Assembly (NCBI GenBank): GCA_046328125.1
Contig: JAXLXF010000009.1
Location: forward strand, 124,001 to 188,000
Length of the DNA: 64,000 bases
Origin: JADZEM01 sp046328125
Lineage (GTDB): Bacteria > Chloroflexota > UBA6077 > JACCZL01
Reading direction: 5' to 3'
The first letter of the stretch is position 1, and every line of letters starts with the position of its first letter. The translations under genes and the position numbers were made by a program. This document shows, piece after piece, positions 1 to 8,073 of this stretch. The notes under the pieces are model-generated. The model was given only the letters and a program-made list of their open reading frames with translations, ran no database searches and was not told the origin of the DNA.

Positions 1-133
1 CGACCAGCGACAGCCGCTCCAGCCGCCGGAGCAGCGCCTCGTCCACCAGCGGCCCGAAGCGCGCCGGGACCGCCGTGGCGCTCCCGCCAGCGCTTGTCTG
101 TCCCCGCCCACCGAGCCAGCGCGGCCACGCCAC
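1..133 (-). CDS. DUF58-family protein, N-terminal fragment (runs off window)
   Basis: Only the first 44 codons are present; the gene continues past the left edge. It starts at a GTG two bases after the stop of the MoxR gene. The visible peptide ends in the run LLRRLERLSLV, which is how many DUF58 proteins begin their conserved region. DUF58 proteins (von Willebrand-like fold) are regularly encoded directly after MoxR ATPases and are thought to act with them as a chaperone pair in envelope or stress functions. The name rests on that short motif and on gene order, so it is a reasonable inference rather than a domain match. Confidence 0.6.
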   Translation of the reverse strand, partial: MAWPRWLGGRGQTSAGGSATAVPARFGPLVDEALLRRLERLSLV

Positions 134-135
134 CG

Positions 136-1125
136 TCAGCCGCCCTCCGGCACGGACTGGAGGATCTGGCGAATCACGGCATCCGCCGAGACGGACCGGG
201 ACTCCGCTTCAAAGTTCAGCAGGACGCGATGCCGCAGCGCCGGCGGCGACACCCGCCGCACGTCCTCGAACGAGACGTTCAGGCGGCCGTTCAGCAGCGC
301 CAGGATCTTCGCGGCCAGCACGATCGACTGGGCCGCGCGCGGGCTGGCGCCGTACCGGACGTAGCGCGCCGTGGCCTCCGGGGCGCCCTCGCCGTCCGGG
401 TGGGTCGCCATCACGATGCGGACGGCGTAGTCCGTCACGTGGCTCGCGATCGGCACCTGCCGCCCGAGCGCCTGCATCGCCTGGAGCGTGCGGCCGTCCG
501 CCACTCGCTGCACGACGTCGTTGGCGGCGCTGGTCGTCCGCCTCACGATCTCGTTGAGCTGCTCGCGCGAGGGGAACCCGACGTTAAGCTTGAAGAAGAA
601 CCGGTCGAGCTCGGCCTCGGGGAGCGGGTACGTCCCCTCCATCTCGATCGGGTTCTGGGTCGCCAGCACGAAGAACGGGCGCGGCAGCTTGTGGACGGTC
701 GTGGCGACGCTGACGGTATGCTCCTGCATCGCCTCCAGCAGGGCGGCCTGGGTCTTCGGGGTGGCGCGGTTGATCTCGTCGGCCAGCACGAGGTTCGCGA
801 AGATCGGCCCCGGCTGGAACGTGAAGTGGCGGCGGCCGGAATCGTCCTCCAGCAGGACGTTGGTGCCGGAGACGTCGGCCGGCATCAGGTCCGGGGTGAA
901 CTGGATGCGGCTGTACTGCAAGTGCAGCGCGTCGGCCAGGGTTCGCACCAACATCGTCTTGCCCAGGCCCGGCACGCCTTCGAGAAGGACGTGCCCGCCC
1001 GCCAGCAGCGCGATCACCACGCCCCGCACGACGGTCTCCTGGCCGACGATCACCCGGCCGACTTCGCGCTCGATCAAGCGGGCCGTCTCCCGCAGGTCCG
1101 CGACCTCGCGTGGCGCCTCGCTCAC
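136..1125 (-). CDS. MoxR-family AAA+ ATPase
   Basis: A 329-residue AAA+ ATPase of the MoxR group, ATP-driven chaperones that remodel or insert cofactors into partner proteins. Walker A is GVPGLGKT at about residues 50-57 and Walker B is LVLADE near 112-117, followed by the MoxR-typical stretch NRATPKTQAALLEAM. Sensor 1 is in LATQNPIEMEGTYPLPEAEL and a sensor-2-like arginine region lies near the C-terminus. Length matches the family. I place the start at the GTG preceded by GAGGAGG with good spacing; an in-frame TTG at 1149 lacks such a site. It lies between a membrane protein gene and a DUF58 gene on the same strand, the usual MoxR/DUF58 arrangement. Confidence 0.93.
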   Translation of the reverse strand: MSEAPREVADLRETARLIEREVGRVIVGQETVVRGVVIALLAGGHVLLEGVPGLGKTMLVRTLADALHLQYSRIQFTPDLMPADVSGTNVLLEDDSGRRHFTFQPGPIFANLVLADEINRATPKTQAALLEAMQEHTVSVATTVHKLPRPFFVLATQNPIEMEGTYPLPEAELDRFFFKLNVGFPSREQLNEIVRRTTSAANDVVQRVADGRTLQAMQALGRQVPIASHVTDYAVRIVMATHPDGEGAPEATARYVRYGASPRAAQSIVLAAKILALLNGRLNVSFEDVRRVSPPALRHRVLLNFEAESRSVSADAVIRQILQSVPEGG

Positions 1126-1164
1126 CGCCCCTCCTCGTTCAACTGCCAACCGATCTCACTCCCT

Positions 1165-1259
1165 GATGGGCGCAATGAAGATGGGCGCAATGAAGATGGG
1201 CGCAATGAATTGCGCCCCTACTGATGATGTGCCCGTAGGGGCGCAATTCATTGCGCCCC
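1165..1259. repeat. Palindromic repeat of the GGGCGCAATGAATTGCGCCC family with three 15-base direct repeats
   Basis: Three tandem copies of a 15-base unit (GATGGGCGCAATGAA) occupy about 1165-1209. They run into an inverted repeat whose arms are 1198-1221 and 1234-1259, each carrying a GCGCAATGAATTGCGC palindrome. It fills the gap between the MoxR gene and the upstream membrane-protein gene. Related copies occur at 6535-6601 and inside hsdM at 11983-12021. Confidence 0.85.
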
Positions 1260-1283
1260 CATCTCATGCATCGCGCCCTCATC

Positions 1284-2900
1284 TCACTGCCCACTGCGGT
1301 TCTCACCCGGGCCCTGGAAGTACTGACGCACGATGTCGCGCCGCCCGCTCGGCACGAAGTTGATCTCCGGCGGCGCCGCCGACGTGATCTGGCCGGGGTT
1401 GGCGCTCGACGACGACGCGACCGGCCCAGACTCGTCGAGCGGGCGGTCGTCTGGCTTGTCGGCGTCGCCGGGCTTCGAGCCCGGCTTCTGGCCCGGCTTC
1501 AGCTCCACCTGGACCTGCTGTCCCTGGCTGTCCAGACGCGGGGCCGGGTCGCCGTCCTGCTGCTGGCCGGGCGGTCCGCCATTCGACGGCGCGGTCCCGA
1601 TCCCCTGGCCGTTCTGCGGCTGGTTGGACTGGCCCTGGCCCTGTTGTGGCCCCTGTCCCGGTTGCTGACCGCGCCCTTGCTGCTGCCGCTGCTGATCCTG
1701 GTTGTTGCGGGCGCTGCCGTTGCTCTCCGGCTGGCCCTCGGCGCGCCGTTCCTGGTTGAGCGCGTCCCAGGCTCGGTTCAGCTCGGACTGGGGGATCACG
1801 TTGCGGCTGCGGGTGTTCACCTGATCGGCGAGATCGGACATCGCCTGGCGAGCGGCGTCGTAGTCGCGGCCGGTCAGCGCGTCGGCGGCGCGGCGCTCGG
1901 ACTGCCCCAGCTCCGGCGAGTTGGGCGAGTCGTTGGCCGCCGCCCGCAACGCCTGCGCGAGCTGGGTCTTCGCCTCTTGCGAGAGCTGATCGGACTCGGT
2001 GCCGAGCTGTGCGATCTCGCGGGCGGCCTGCTCGTAGTCGCCGCGACGGAGCGCCTCGGCGGCCTGGTGGCCAGCCGCGATCTGGTCGAGCGCCTGCCCG
2101 AGCCGGTCCAACGCCTGCTGGTCGGTGCGGGACTGCTGCGTCTGCCGGCTGAGCTCGCCCTCGGCCTGCCCGAGCCGGCGGGACGCCTCGCCAGCGTCGA
2201 GCGAGCCGTTTTCGCGCGAGCGCTTGATGTCCGCGATGGCGCGCTGCACGCCGGCCGTCTTGCCATTCTGCTGCTGAGGCTGCGGCGGGGTCTGCGGCTT
2301 CTGCTCCGGCTTGGGCGCCGCCGCGGCGGGACTCGCGGACGGACGGGCGTCGTCCTGCGACACCGGCGCCGGTGGGCGCGGAATCAGGCTGCGCCCCTCG
2401 GGGCCGGTGAGCAGCAGCGCGCCAGCCGCCAGAAACCCGAGCGCCGCCGTCAGCGCCAGGTCGCGGCCCAGACGCGGCCCGCCCCGCCAGTTCTCCTGCG
2501 CCCAGCCGGCCACATCGCTCGCCGTCGCGACTTGCGCCCAGGGGACCATGTCTTCCGGGTCATCCTCGACGATCTCGACGGCAGTCGCCAGCTGCTCCGC
2601 GAGGTCGAGGCGGCGGTCCAGGATCCGAGCCGCCGTCATCGCCGATGGGAAGAGGAACAACGAGATCAGCACCGTCACGAGCAGCGGCGCCAGCAGCGGA
2701 ACGGCGTACCAGAGTGGCTGGATCTGGTAGCCGAAGTACCAGGCGCCGGCCGCCACGCCGAGGGTCACCAGGAACCCGAGCATCATGCCGCGCGTCACCA
2801 CGACGCCGGCCCGCTCGAGCCAGATGCGCTGCTGGATCGCACCAATCGCCGCCTGGAAGGCGGCACGGGGATTGTGGGAGGGATGGGGTGCAACGCTCAT
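1284..2900 (-). CDS. Membrane protein with coiled-coil and Gln/Pro-rich region, MoxR-operon type
   Basis: 538 residues. Two membrane segments lie near residues 38-57 and 63-84, a third near 148-165. After these comes a Pro/Gln-rich linker, then a charged helical part (about 200-400) with repeated Gln/Glu/Ala-rich stretches suggesting coiled coil, and a Gln/Gly-rich low-complexity tail before a short conserved end containing PPEINFVPSGRRDIVRQYF. The layout resembles DUF4175-like membrane proteins encoded beside MoxR/DUF58 genes. It overlaps the preceding peptidase gene by four bases (ATGA), so the two are probably translationally coupled. No catalytic motif is visible. A scaffold or membrane partner of the MoxR/DUF58 machinery is inference. 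Confidence 0.75.
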   Translation of the reverse strand: MSVAPHPSHNPRAAFQAAIGAIQQRIWLERAGVVVTRGMMLGFLVTLGVAAGAWYFGYQIQPLWYAVPLLAPLLVTVLISLFLFPSAMTAARILDRRLDLAEQLATAVEIVEDDPEDMVPWAQVATASDVAGWAQENWRGGPRLGRDLALTAALGFLAAGALLLTGPEGRSLIPRPPAPVSQDDARPSASPAAAAPKPEQKPQTPPQPQQQNGKTAGVQRAIADIKRSRENGSLDAGEASRRLGQAEGELSRQTQQSRTDQQALDRLGQALDQIAAGHQAAEALRRGDYEQAAREIAQLGTESDQLSQEAKTQLAQALRAAANDSPNSPELGQSERRAADALTGRDYDAARQAMSDLADQVNTRSRNVIPQSELNRAWDALNQERRAEGQPESNGSARNNQDQQRQQQGRGQQPGQGPQQGQGQSNQPQNGQGIGTAPSNGGPPGQQQDGDPAPRLDSQGQQVQVELKPGQKPGSKPGDADKPDDRPLDESGPVASSSSANPGQITSAAPPEINFVPSGRRDIVRQYFQGPGENRSGQ

Positions 2901-4384
2901 AGCGACCAGTCTCGCTCCATGACCGCCACACCGGGGGTGGCTGGTGTCGGTGAAGATCTTCGGCGACGGCTGATGACCCAGACAGTGCCGAGCAGCCCGA
3001 CGCCGGCCACGCCGCCGCCAGCGGCCCCGATCCCGATCCGGGTCCGCAGCTGCTGGGCGTCCCGCATGATCTGACGGGCCTCCTCGGTGCGAGCGGCGTC
3101 GCCAAGCTCGGCGAGCACCTGTCCCGCTTCGTACGCACGGTCGTCAGCCTGATGGAAGTGCCAGCCGTCCAGCAACTGCCGCGCCTCGGCAAGCTTCGCG
3201 ACGGCCATCTGCCCGTCGCGAGCCTCGCTCATGCCTGCCGCCGCGAGCTCGGCGCAGCGGTCGTTCTGAGCGTCTCGCCAGCGTGACTCGGCCCGTCCGA
3301 GCAGGTCCACGGCGCTGTCGTACTGGTTGTCAGCCAGGGCGGTCATGCCACGTTGGGTCAGGTCGGTCGCCTCGACGCCGGCGACAGCCCGGCCACGCTC
3401 CAGCTGCGCGGCCTGCTGGCGATCCGGGCGCCCGACGCTGGCGAACAGGGCGTCGGCGCGATCGTACAGGTCGCGGGCCTCGGCGTACTTGCCGTCCACG
3501 AGCAGGTGGCGCGGCTCATCCAGCCCCCAGAGGTCGAGGTCGTCGCGCGCCCAGCCCTGGTCGAGGTAGCCGGGCAGGAACGCCTGCCAGTCCGCATCGA
3601 GCTCGGTCAGCGACCGCCCGAATACGCTCTGAACGGCCGCTTCGAGCGTCTGCGCCTCACGGGTCGCGAGCACCAGGGCGATCACCTTCCCGAATCCGTA
3701 CTTCTCGGCCAGGAAAACGACCATCGAATAGCTTTGGGGATACGCAAGGCCAGCCGTCCCGAGAAACGGGCGCTGCCGGTTGAGGTCGGCGAGGGAGAGC
3801 AGCCGGCCCGCGTCTCGGCCACGGCGGACGGTGTTCGCGAACCGCTGGCGCTGGTCGAGATCGCGTTCGAGGTACTGGGCGACCCCCTCCTGGAACCCGA
3901 TTGGCAGCCGCTGCTTCGAGAGATCGCCGAGGATGACGTGGGTGAGCTCGTGGCGGATGGCATCCCGGCGGAACCCGTCCGTCTTGTCGCGCAGGCGAGC
4001 CACCGCCACGCCGATGATGCCCTCGGACGGTTGGGCGTGCCCGAGGACGCCGTCCTCGCGCCCGGCCAGCGGGTTGGCCTGCCGATACGCGTCGTCGTCG
4101 CCGTACAGCGTGACCACGATCTCGGATCGGGGTGGCGTCTGGGTTTCGCGAAGCGCAACGGCAAAGACGTCCTGCACGTCCTGGTACGCCTGCTCCACGG
4201 CAGAGGCGTACCAGGAGAATTCGGCCTGTCCCCCGGCATCGTCGGCGCCCACGTAGCGCACGACAAGTGGTCCCGACCGGCGCTCCTGCTGGAGGCGCTC
4301 GGCAGCGCTCACAACGGCGGGCTGACCGGCCAGGACGACGAGTGCGACGAGGAGCGCCAGGACGCGCGGGATGAGCGCCTTCAC
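2897..4384 (-). CDS. Secreted or membrane-anchored zinc metallopeptidase (peptidase MA-like)
   Basis: 495 residues, GTG start with AGGAA a few bases upstream. An N-terminal signal peptide (about residues 5-28, ending VVSAAE) leads to a gluzincin-type catalytic region: HELTH at 145-149 gives the two zinc histidines and the catalytic Glu, and GFQEGVAQYLE carries the third ligand (E166). This is the peptidase MA arrangement seen in many Chloroflexota proteins. The C-terminal third is helical and TPR-like, then a membrane segment (IGIGAAGGGVAGVGLLGTVWV) and an Arg-rich stop-transfer tail, so the enzyme is probably anchored with its domain outside. It heads the operon leading to the membrane protein, MoxR and DUF58 genes. 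Substrate unknown. Confidence 0.85.
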   Translation of the reverse strand: MKALIPRVLALLVALVVLAGQPAVVSAAERLQQERRSGPLVVRYVGADDAGGQAEFSWYASAVEQAYQDVQDVFAVALRETQTPPRSEIVVTLYGDDDAYRQANPLAGREDGVLGHAQPSEGIIGVAVARLRDKTDGFRRDAIRHELTHVILGDLSKQRLPIGFQEGVAQYLERDLDQRQRFANTVRRGRDAGRLLSLADLNRQRPFLGTAGLAYPQSYSMVVFLAEKYGFGKVIALVLATREAQTLEAAVQSVFGRSLTELDADWQAFLPGYLDQGWARDDLDLWGLDEPRHLLVDGKYAEARDLYDRADALFASVGRPDRQQAAQLERGRAVAGVEATDLTQRGMTALADNQYDSAVDLLGRAESRWRDAQNDRCAELAAAGMSEARDGQMAVAKLAEARQLLDGWHFHQADDRAYEAGQVLAELGDAARTEEARQIMRDAQQLRTRIGIGAAGGGVAGVGLLGTVWVISRRRRSSPTPATPGVAVMERDWSL

Positions 4385-4549
4385 GGGAGGTTCCTGGCGA
4401 GTAGTGTACCAGTGAAGGAGCGTCGCGGACCCGCGTTTTCTGTCACGACGCCGCTACCAGCTCCCATGCCCGCCCTTCGCGATGACAGCGCGTATGCCGA
4501 TGCCGTAGGATCAACGTACGAACTTTCCGCACGACGGAGGAGTCCCAAC

Positions 4550-4813
4550 ATGGCCGTGCAGCCGGAGCGTGCAAGACTGCATGCGCTCGTTGATGCACTC
4601 CCAGACCGCGAGCTCGCCGATGTCGAGCAGCTCCTCACGAGTTTTGCCAGCGCGGACCCCGCCCTTCGTGCTGCGCTCCGGGCGCCATTCGACGACGAGG
4701 CACTCACCGACCGAGAGATCCAGGCAATCGAACGGTCGAGGCGCGAGATCGCCGAGGGCGACTACGTGTCGGACGACGAGCTGGACGAGATCCTTCCTGA
4801 CATCGCCAGGTGA
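4550..4813 (+). CDS. Antitoxin of a RelB/RelE-like pair
   Basis: 87 residues, ATG preceded by ACGGAGGAG. The N-terminal half is helical (LHALVDALPDRELADVEQLL), and the C-terminal half contains ALTDREIQAIERSRREIAEGDY, typical of short antitoxins that wrap around RelE/ParE toxins. The stop overlaps the start of the next gene by four bases (GTGA), the classical antitoxin-toxin coupling. The same pattern of a helical start followed by LT-x-E/REL-x-x-I-x-x-(G/S)R occurs in the two antitoxins at 14039 and 14706, so the three are distant paralogues. Autoregulation together with the toxin is expected from the family but no operator was identified. Confidence 0.85.
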   Translation: MAVQPERARLHALVDALPDRELADVEQLLTSFASADPALRAALRAPFDDEALTDREIQAIERSRREIAEGDYVSDDELDEILPDIAR

Positions 4814-5097
4814 GCTGGCAGCCTCGACGCATGGTCTGGTCGAGAAGCGCCGTCCGTGCGCTGGCCGACCTCTCGCGCCGCGATCCCGCACAGGCGCACG
4901 CCATCCGGACGGCGGTCCGACTCTATGCCAGATCCGGCGTTGGCGCTGTCCGCAAACTCGCCGGTCGATCTGGCGAGTATCGTCTTCGGGCCGGTGACTG
5001 GCGCGTCGTGTTCGCGTTCGGCACAGCTCCAGAGACGGGAGAGGCCGCCATCCTCGTTCTTGACATCGGCAACCGACGCGACGTGTATCGAACGTAG
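4810..5097 (+). CDS. RelE/ParE-superfamily toxin
   Basis: 95 residues starting at a GTG within the antitoxin stop. It has the RelE/ParE layout: two N-terminal helices (SRSAVRALADLSRRDPAQAHAIRTAV), then KLAGRSGEYRLRAGDWRVVFAF and a final strand VLDIGNRRDVYR. The last motif is a hallmark of RelE-type ribosome-dependent mRNA interferases. Its target cannot be told from sequence; RelE homologues cut mRNA in the ribosome, ParE homologues poison gyrase. The paired antitoxin is directly upstream. The toxin at 14248 is a homologue. The gene looks intact. Confidence 0.87.
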   Translation: MSWQPRRMVWSRSAVRALADLSRRDPAQAHAIRTAVRLYARSGVGAVRKLAGRSGEYRLRAGDWRVVFAFGTAPETGEAAILVLDIGNRRDVYRT

Positions 5098-5126
5098 TTC
5101 GGTGCCGACCACAGAGGGGGAGAAGG

Positions 5127-6437
5127 TCAGGCGGGCTGCTCCTCGCGGAGGACACGCAGCGGGCGCGTCCCCTCGGCCAGCAGGCGGGCCGAGAACGGCG
5201 TCATCAAGATCAGCGCCAGCGCCGCGCTCGCGCCGAACGCCACTGGCGCACCGACGTACGTGGTGGCCCAGCCGACCGCCAGTGAGCCGACCGGGTTGGT
5301 GCCGATGCAGACCGAGAGGATGCCGAGCACCCGCCCGCGCACGCGCTCGTGGGCGGCCAGTAGCACGATCGTGCTCTGCATCGTCCCGAAGCCAGACTCC
5401 GCGATCCCGATGACGAACTGGATCGGCAGCGAGGTCAGGTAGCCGGGCGAGAACGACTGCACCACCACCATCAGCCCGGCCATCATCGAGCCGCCGACGA
5501 ACACCTGGCGGTGAGACACGAAGTCGCGGCGGCCGGCCGTCCAGAGCGCGCCGATTAGATTGCCGACACCGCCAGCCGCCACCAGCATCCCGAGCAGCTC
5601 CGGCCCGATCTCCAGCACGTCCCGCGCGAAGACGGGGAGGATTTGCTGGTACGGGAAGACGAGCCCGTTCATCACCACCGTGATGATGAGCACGCCCAGG
5701 ATGGCCGGCTGCCAGCGTGCCTCCTGAAAGCCGGTCGCCAGGCCGGCCAGCACCGACTCACCGGTCGAGGTCGAGGCTGGGAGTGAGACCCGCCGCACGA
5801 GCGAGAGCGTCAGCAGCAGCGAGCAGAGGAAGAGGGTCGCCAGCACGAGGTAGCAGACGACCGGGCCGAGCCGGGCCAGCAGCACGCCGCCCAGCACCGG
5901 CCCGACGATCTTGGTGCCCTGCATCGAGACGCTCTCCAGCGAGACGGCGTTGGTCACGCGCTTCGAGCCGACCAGCGTGAAGAGCGCCGTTCGCCGCGAA
6001 GGGAAGTCCACCGCCCAGGCCACGCCGAGGAGCGTCTCCAGGCCGATCAGCCACCAGAGGTCGCCGTGGCCAGTCGCGAAGAGGAGCGCGAGCAGGCTGG
6101 AGGCGCCGAAGTTGACACTCTGGACGCCGACCAGCAGCCGACCTCTGGGAACCCGGTCGATCAGCAGCCCGGCGAACAGGCCGAGGACGATCATCGGCGC
6201 GAAGCGGCAGAACGCGGCCAACCCGACCATGAACGGCGAGCCGGTCAGGTCGAGGACCAGCCAGCCGAGCACCAGAAAGTCGAGCCAGCGCCCGACGTTA
6301 ACGCAGAGGCCGGCCAGCCAGAGACGTCGGAAATGGGCATCGTGCAGCGCGTCGAGCGCCGGCCAGCGAGCTATGGAGACCATCGGCCAGGGCGCGGCGA
6401 CCGCCGAGACGCCGCGCCATCCTCCCCTTCGAGCCAT
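5127..6437 (-). CDS. MFS transporter (EntS/MFS_3-like)
   Basis: About 436 residues with some twelve hydrophobic segments, for instance FLVLGWLVLDLTGSPFMVGL, MIVLGLFAGLLIDRVPRGRL and ILGVLIITVVMNGLVFPYQQ. The loop after the second helix, GLLIDRVPRGRLL, is the MFS motif-A region of the MFS_3 (enterobactin exporter EntS-like) group. Function is probably proton-driven export of a small molecule; substrate unknown. I take the ATG at 6437; an in-frame TTG at 6476 would add 13 residues, and an internal ATG at 6383 just before the first helix is also possible. It stands alone, tail-to-tail with the toxin gene. Confidence 0.88.
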   Translation of the reverse strand: MARRGGWRGVSAVAAPWPMVSIARWPALDALHDAHFRRLWLAGLCVNVGRWLDFLVLGWLVLDLTGSPFMVGLAAFCRFAPMIVLGLFAGLLIDRVPRGRLLVGVQSVNFGASSLLALLFATGHGDLWWLIGLETLLGVAWAVDFPSRRTALFTLVGSKRVTNAVSLESVSMQGTKIVGPVLGGVLLARLGPVVCYLVLATLFLCSLLLTLSLVRRVSLPASTSTGESVLAGLATGFQEARWQPAILGVLIITVVMNGLVFPYQQILPVFARDVLEIGPELLGMLVAAGGVGNLIGALWTAGRRDFVSHRQVFVGGSMMAGLMVVVQSFSPGYLTSLPIQFVIGIAESGFGTMQSTIVLLAAHERVRGRVLGILSVCIGTNPVGSLAVGWATTYVGAPVAFGASAALALILMTPFSARLLAEGTRPLRVLREEQPA

Positions 6438-6490
6438 CAGAGCTCGGTGGGATGGTAGCCGAACGCCCCGCCCCAAGCCTACTGCCGCCG

Positions 6491-6630
6491 ACGGACGGGG
6501 TGTGCGTCAGAGTTTGGTGCCGAGCCAAACACCTGGGGCGCGATGAATCGCGCCCGTACCAGGGGGTAGCGCCTTGTACGGGCGCGATTCATCGCGCCCC
6601 CAAGAAACTGACGCACACCCCGACGGACGG
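6491..6630. repeat. Nested inverted-repeat element (MITE-like)
   Basis: Outer arms of 17 bases (6494-6510 and 6608-6624, matching at 15 of 17 positions when one is reverse-complemented) enclose a second inverted repeat, 6535-6559 against 6576-6600, whose arms each contain a GGCGCGATGAATCGCGCC-type palindrome. It is the G/C variant of the repeat at 1165-1259. No ORF lies inside. It sits between divergent genes. Confidence 0.8.
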
Positions 6631-6797
6631 TGACGACGTGTGGGCGCGGTGGACTACCATCCCCGGCAACAGCCGCGCTTGCGACCGAACGCCCACACCT
6701 TCGTTAGCCGAATCGGTGCGCATACGGTAGCGAGTCGAGAAGCGAGCACGCTTGGACCGCCCGAGGAGCGGGTCCGACCGGGAGAGGAGCGCGTGGG

Positions 6798-7910
6798 ATG
6801 AACCTCCGCTGGATCAGCGCGGCGATCGTGGCCGTCCTGTTCGCGCTCGCTCAGGTCCTCCCGGGGCGTGGGCTCCCGCTCGGCCAGGCCGTCACGAACA
6901 TGCTGACCGGGAGCGGCCCGGCCGGCGAGTCGGTCGGGATCGCGCTGGCAGCTCGACGCTCCAAAGACGAGAAGGACAAGAAGGACGACAACCGCAACGA
7001 CAACAAGCACGACAACGGCGACGACGACGACGACGACGAGAACGGCAACAGCAACAGCAACCAGGACGACCGTGACGAGGGCGCCGAGAACGTCGACGCG
7101 TACGAGAATGCCGACAACGCGCCAGGAGAGGGGCAGAACGACGGCGAGCCGGAGCAGGCCGCCACGCTGACGCCGACCTCCGGTTCTTCATCCGCGGCGT
7201 CCACCGCTCCGTCCACAGCCCCGTCCAGCGCCGGGGGCGAGCCAGCGCCAACGCCGACGCTGATCTCGCCGGCTGCCGCCGCTGCCCCGGCAGCGGCCCC
7301 GACACGGCAGCGCCCCGCGGCCACGCCGACACCGACGACCGACGCCGCCGCCCAGCCGACGCCGACATCCGCGGAGGGGTCGGGAACGGCGCCAGCGGCA
7401 GCCGGCTCGCAGGGGTCAGGCGCACCGACACCATCGCCGAGCCTCACCCCGACGACGGAGCCGACGCCGACCGTCGGGCCGCCGCCAACCGAGCCCCAGG
7501 TGAGCGGCGTCGCCAACGGCAACGATATGAGCATCGCGCTGGGAGGCGACCGAGTTGTCATACAGGTCTTCCCGTCGATGCCGACCGGCACCACGATCTT
7601 CGTCAAGCGGGCGACGAAGGACCAGTTCCCGCCGGTGCCGGGCGCGCTGGTGAGCGACCTGATCTTCGTGCTGGAGGCGCGCGACCCGAGTGGGGGCATC
7701 TTGCTGGAGCTGCCGGCCCAGGTGAACCTGATCGTGCACTACCAGGATGCGGACGCCGGCGCGCTCGTCGAGTCGCGGTTCACGCTCTCGCACTTGAGCT
7801 TGATCGACTACAGCTGGCGGCCGACGGCGAATCAGGTGAAGGACGCGGGCGCGAACTACGTGAGCGCACCGATCTCGGAGCTGGGGGCGTACGCGGTCCA
7901 CGTTCCATGA
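6798..7910 (+). CDS. Secreted protein with acidic and Thr/Pro/Ala-rich linker, unknown function
   Basis: 370 residues. An N-terminal hydrophobic signal segment (about residues 5-22) is followed by a charged Asp/Asn/Lys tract (about 55-95), then a long Thr/Pro/Ser/Ala-rich linker (about 115-235) like those of surface-exposed proteins, and a folded C-terminal domain of about 130 residues (from VSGVANGNDMSIALGG to the end) that looks all-beta. I do not recognise that domain. ATG start with GGAGAGGAG about ten bases upstream. The linker suggests wall or surface attachment with the C-terminal module displayed outside. Single gene. Confidence 0.75.
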   Translation: MNLRWISAAIVAVLFALAQVLPGRGLPLGQAVTNMLTGSGPAGESVGIALAARRSKDEKDKKDDNRNDNKHDNGDDDDDDENGNSNSNQDDRDEGAENVDAYENADNAPGEGQNDGEPEQAATLTPTSGSSSAASTAPSTAPSSAGGEPAPTPTLISPAAAAAPAAAPTRQRPAATPTPTTDAAAQPTPTSAEGSGTAPAAAGSQGSGAPTPSPSLTPTTEPTPTVGPPPTEPQVSGVANGNDMSIALGGDRVVIQVFPSMPTGTTIFVKRATKDQFPPVPGALVSDLIFVLEARDPSGGILLELPAQVNLIVHYQDADAGALVESRFTLSHLSLIDYSWRPTANQVKDAGANYVSAPISELGAYAVHVP

Positions 7911-8073
7911 TCCCACCGCCCGCCCGCTCGCGCAATTCAGGACAGCGCGCCCAGTAAGCGGGTACCATCCGGGCCGTCGTCGGGCGGAGGCCCGCGAGAC
8001 TATCCCTTACGAGGAGACGCCGGCTCCCGGTGGCCCGAGCGGGTCGGATGGGCGTGGCGTGGAGAGTATCACC

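Noticed and set aside
1165..1209. Possible CRISPR array (three 15-base direct repeats)
   Set aside because: The units are contiguous, with no spacers, and belong to a palindromic repeat family. No cas genes in the window.
6752..7075. Alternative frame over the start of the secreted acidic protein
   Set aside because: Arg/Gln-rich out-of-frame reading; the chosen frame has a signal peptide and a ribosome site.
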